From: Methylobacter sp.
GTDB taxonomy: Bacteria > Pseudomonadota > Gammaproteobacteria > Methylococcales > Methylomonadaceae
Assembly: GCA_024636505.1 (NCBI GenBank)
Contig: JAGXGY010000023.1
Coordinates: 1 to 64,000, forward strand
DNA length: 64,000 bases
Reading direction: 5' to 3'
A model generated the notes under the pieces. It was not told the DNA's origin, made no database searches, and saw only the letters and a program-made list of their open reading frames with translations. Positions 60,982-64,000 of the stretch are shown here, piece by piece (position 1 is the first letter of the stretch; every line of letters begins with the position of its first letter). The translations under genes were made by a program, and so were the position numbers.

Positions 60982-62184
60982 ATGCCCGCGACTTTTCTCG
61001 TTCCCACGCTCCTGCGTGGGAATGAGGTGACATTTAATAACTTGAGCATTATAAAAATGAATAAAGTGAATTACCCCGACCTAAAGGAAGGAGCTTCCAG
61101 CTTCAACAGGGCGATGCTCGGCATAATGCGGAGTCTAAAGTCCCTTCGACTGGCAGTACCGGATATTCCCTCCGGCAGGCTGAATTATCAGCACGGAAAA
61201 AATCGTACACGGATGCAAAGGCAAAATCAAGAGCATTCTTACATCCCCCACCTGAAGGAAGGGGTTTTACGAACAAAATGGATAAAAAAACCAACCAAAA
61301 ATATTTTTTGGGTTATTTCAAGTCTGATGCTGCTGACCGCCTGCAATCCCGGCAACATTAAACAAGCGGAAAACCGCAGCCATCAGGAAACCGAAGATAT
61401 CTTGCAAAGCGCGGGGCTTAACGTAACGTCGGTCGATGAAGCGATAGTCAAAGCGGAAAAAGCCCTCCAAAGCGGCAAAACGGACCTGGCGCAGCTCTAT
61501 TATATAAAAGCCTATAACCTGGAACCGGATAATGTTCAGGTTTTGCAAAAAATGGCCGACTTATATATCGGGCTGAAAAAATATGATCTGGCGGAAGTTA
61601 GTTTTAAATTGATAGTCAAGCAGCAGCCGGATGACGTAAACACCGCAGAACAATACGGACTGTTGTTGATCAAGCGGGGAAAATACCCGGACGCAGCAGA
61701 AAATCTCAATCGGGTTATCGCCAAACGGCAAAGCTGGCGCGCTTATAACGGCTTGGGCATTATCGCCAATTTGCAGGGCGAGCCGCTGAAAGCCGAGACT
61801 CTGTTTAAAAAGGCCGACAACATCCTGCCCAATTCACCCGAATTGCTCAATAATATCGGCTTTGCGCTGTATTCAGCCGACAAACTGGATGAAGCTGCAT
61901 CCTATTATAGTAAAGCCCTGCAAATCAATCCCGGTTTTAAAAAGGCAATCTATAACTACGGCTTGCTGCAGGCGCGCTTGAAACACTATGAACAAGCTTA
62001 TACCGCCTTTGCTAAAGTCGCATCACCGGCCGAAGCCCATAATAATATCGGTTATATTGCGATGATGAATGGCGATTACCCCGAGGCGAACAATTATCTG
62101 CAGGAGGCCATAAAGTTATCGCCCCGGTTTTATAAAAAAGCCAATGATAATTTGGCCCGGCTGGAAATGCTGGAAAAACAGTAA
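60982..62184 (+). CDS. tadD: TadD-like TPR lipoprotein, N-terminus altered by repeat insertion
   Basis: WVISSLMLLTACNPG lipobox and TPRs; residues before ~61275 come from an IS200/IS605-like relic. Confidence 0.75.
   Translation: MPATFLVPTLLRGNEVTFNNLSIIKMNKVNYPDLKEGASSFNRAMLGIMRSLKSLRLAVPDIPSGRLNYQHGKNRTRMQRQNQEHSYIPHLKEGVLRTKWIKKPTKNIFWVISSLMLLTACNPGNIKQAENRSHQETEDILQSAGLNVTSVDEAIVKAEKALQSGKTDLAQLYYIKAYNLEPDNVQVLQKMADLYIGLKKYDLAEVSFKLIVKQQPDDVNTAEQYGLLLIKRGKYPDAAENLNRVIAKRQSWRAYNGLGIIANLQGEPLKAETLFKKADNILPNSPELLNNIGFALYSADKLDEAASYYSKALQINPGFKKAIYNYGLLQARLKHYEQAYTAFAKVASPAEAHNNIGYIAMMNGDYPEANNYLQEAIKLSPRFYKKANDNLARLEMLEKQ
61070..61271 (-). mobile_element. IS200/IS605-like right-end relic
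   Basis: Reverse strand: GTAAAACCCCTTCCTTCAGGTGGGGGATGTAAG and GAAGCTCCTTCCTTTAGGTCGGGGTAATTC, same type as 41796-42154. Confidence 0.55.
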
Positions 62185-62226
62185 GCGGATATGCATTCCC
62201 ACGCGGGAGCGTGGGAACGAGCGAAA
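62088..62226 (+). repeat. 139-bp direct duplication, copy 1
   Basis: Identical to 62378-62516; spans the 3' end of tadD and a REP. Confidence 0.95.
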
Positions 62227-62377
62227 GGCGATTAACCTAAGCCTGACGGTTTCCGGTTTCCATGCTCCGGCTTGGGAACTAAGCGTGACGGGGGTTGGTA
62301 GTGGGAGCGACGCCTACGTCGCGATAAGGGCGCGTTTCGGATGGGGTTCTGGTTCCATGCTCCAGCGTGGGAATGAT

Positions 62378-62516
62378 GAACAATTATCTGCAGGAGGCCA
62401 TAAAGTTATCGCCCCGGTTTTATAAAAAAGCCAATGATAATTTGGCCCGGCTGGAAATGCTGGAAAAACAGTAAGCGGATATGCATTCCCACGCGGGAGC
62501 GTGGGAACGAGCGAAA
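62378..62516 (+). repeat. 139-bp direct duplication, copy 2
   Basis: Identical to 62088-62226. Confidence 0.95.
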
Positions 62517-63017
62517 CCCCGTCCGGCTGGGTAATAGCTGGAGTGCAGGCTTCGCCTGCAAGCGCAAGCACCAAAAGTAGGCGCTTTAGGCGAAGCTTGC
62601 ACTCCCGCTTCCGGTTCCTATGCTTCCGTATGCGTTCCCGCGCGGGAGCTGGGAACGAGCGAATGACTAAGATAACATGTCAGCAGAACCTGGGTGGTAG
62701 GTATTGATACTACTGTTTTTTTCTATTTTTATACCTATAATATTTACCAATGATTGAATAACCGATTCGAACCTGTATAACGCAGTATTTAAACGTTTCG
62801 GACGGGGTTGCAAACCCCGTCCGGCTTGGCGTCAAAGCGTTAAAGAAAAAACAAATCTGAATCTTAAATCATCCTGTTTGCTGTCATAGGCAGGCTGCGT
62901 TTAAGGGTTTTACTGAAAATGGGAGGTTTTTTTAGAGAGGGATCTTTAATCAAGTGGTTTTTGACCGGCAATAAAGTCGGTCAAAAATAGTTTACATTTT
63001 GCATTGAGGAACACGTC

Positions 63018-63206
63018 ATGAAAAACATAATTAACAAAGTAAAAGCATTTTTAGCCGATGAACAAGGTGCTGAAACGGTGGAATGGGTGATGATTGCTGC
63101 CGCCTTGGCGATTGTTATTGCTGCAGTTTATGCAGGTACCTTACAAGGGGGTCTTGAAACCGCTATGAAGAGCCTATCTAACACACTTACTGGTACTACT
63201 CCATAA
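63018..63206 (+). CDS. flp: Flp-family type IVb pilin
   Basis: MKNIINKVKAFLADEQGAETVEWVMIAAALAIVIAAVYAG. Confidence 0.92.
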   Translation: MKNIINKVKAFLADEQGAETVEWVMIAAALAIVIAAVYAGTLQGGLETAMKSLSNTLTGTTP

Positions 63207-63227
63207 TCTGCTGGTAAGCTAGAAACA

Positions 63228-63310
63228 GCGCGCCTCCCCTCGACCTAGTCGAGGGGAGGCGCGCCCTGTTATCCTAAGCGCCTGAACCCGTCGGACGCTT
63301 AGGATAACAG
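63228..63310 (+). terminator. Double hairpin downstream of flp
   Basis: GCGCGCCTCCCCTCGAC-cta-GTCGAGGGGAGGCGCGC (17 bp) then CTGTTATCCTAAGCG-...-CGCTTAGGATAACAG (15 bp). Confidence 0.7.
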
Positions 63311-63399
63311 TTGATTTTGATCCATCTGCAGGCGTTGTTCGCAACTAAAAACAGCGGTTTTTATTTTCCACATAAAGCCTGGATGGATACTAAAATAAT

Positions 63400-63427
63400 A
63401 CCTTGTACCTTGTACCTTGTACCTTGT
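63400..63427 (+). repeat. (ACCTTGT)x4 tandem repeat
   Basis: Direct reading. Confidence 0.95.
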
Positions 63428-63468
63428 ATCAATAGCGCTATTAAAATTTATAATAAAAAGCCCACGTT

Positions 63469-64000
63469 ATGCTGATACTTTATGCGATATTAATCCTGTG
63501 TTTAGTGCTGGCGTCTGTTTTCGATGTCCGCATGAAAAAAATACCCAATTGGCTTTCCCTGGTGCTGATGGTATCCGGTTTGATCGGGAACGCTGTTGCC
63601 GTCAAGGGACTGAGTTTGGGTGATAGCGGCGCAGGGCTTGTTGTAGGTTTATTGCTGATGCTGCCCGGCTATATTTTCGGCAGTATGGGCGCGGGCGATG
63701 TCAAACTGATGGCGGCGATAGGCAGCGTGCTCGGCATTACCCAGATAGTGGACGTGGTCATTTACAGTTACCTAGTGATGTTGGTGTTGGCGGTCTTGTT
63801 TGTGATCATCAAAGGCGATTTAATCCGGCTGTTGCGTCGCTATCAGGCGCTGCTTTACGGTTTGTTTTCCGGCATCGTGTCTTACCAAAAACCCGACAGC
63901 TCTGAAGCGGCGGGCCAACGGGTGCCGCTGGCGCCGGCCATCGCCTTGGCGACCTGTTATGTTGTATATCCGACCATCAGCAAGGTAGACTTTATGGTGA
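63469..64000 (+). CDS. tadV: Prepilin peptidase, TadV/CpaA type (partial)
   Basis: VLASVFDVRMKKIPNWLSL...GYIFGSMGAGDVKLMAAIG (A24 peptidase Asp motifs). Not in the ORF track. Confidence 0.9.
   Translation, partial: MLILYAILILCLVLASVFDVRMKKIPNWLSLVLMVSGLIGNAVAVKGLSLGDSGAGLVVGLLLMLPGYIFGSMGAGDVKLMAAIGSVLGITQIVDVVIYSYLVMLVLAVLFVIIKGDLIRLLRRYQALLYGLFSGIVSYQKPDSSEAAGQRVPLAPAIALATCYVVYPTISKVDFMV

Overview
The window looks like the chromosome of a gammaproteobacterial methanotroph (Methylococcales-like; inferred from the mxa genes and overall gene content). Most of it is ordinary housekeeping DNA: an ars operon, fumarase, hfq-hflX, pntAB, queG, nnrE-tsaE-amiC-mutL-miaA, acnB with two isocitrate dehydrogenases, a DEAD-box helicase, and a tad/flp pilus locus running off the right end. 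The main points of interest are as follows. (1) A methanol-dehydrogenase (mxa) cluster in which the 5' third of mxaF is joined directly to the 3' end of mxaA, so mxaJGIRS and most of mxaF and mxaA are missing. (2) A ~7.2-kb integrative element in tRNA-Asn with perfect 57-bp att repeats, a primase/helicase module and three overlapping paralogous small ORFs, but no recognisable capsid or cargo genes. (3) A pcm gene that is intact except for one in-frame TAG, next to a decayed membrane methyltransferase-like pseudogene; both TAGs sit in a CTAGG context consistent with CCAGG->CTAGG. (4) Several families of structured intergenic repeats: IS200/IS605-like ends, a covarying hairpin element, a 149-bp MITE with a 9-bp target duplication inserted in a hairpin, and REP palindromes. 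(5) A stand-alone HAD + StiP/PRTase-like gene pair. All calls come from reading the sequence and the supplied ORF translations; no database search was run.
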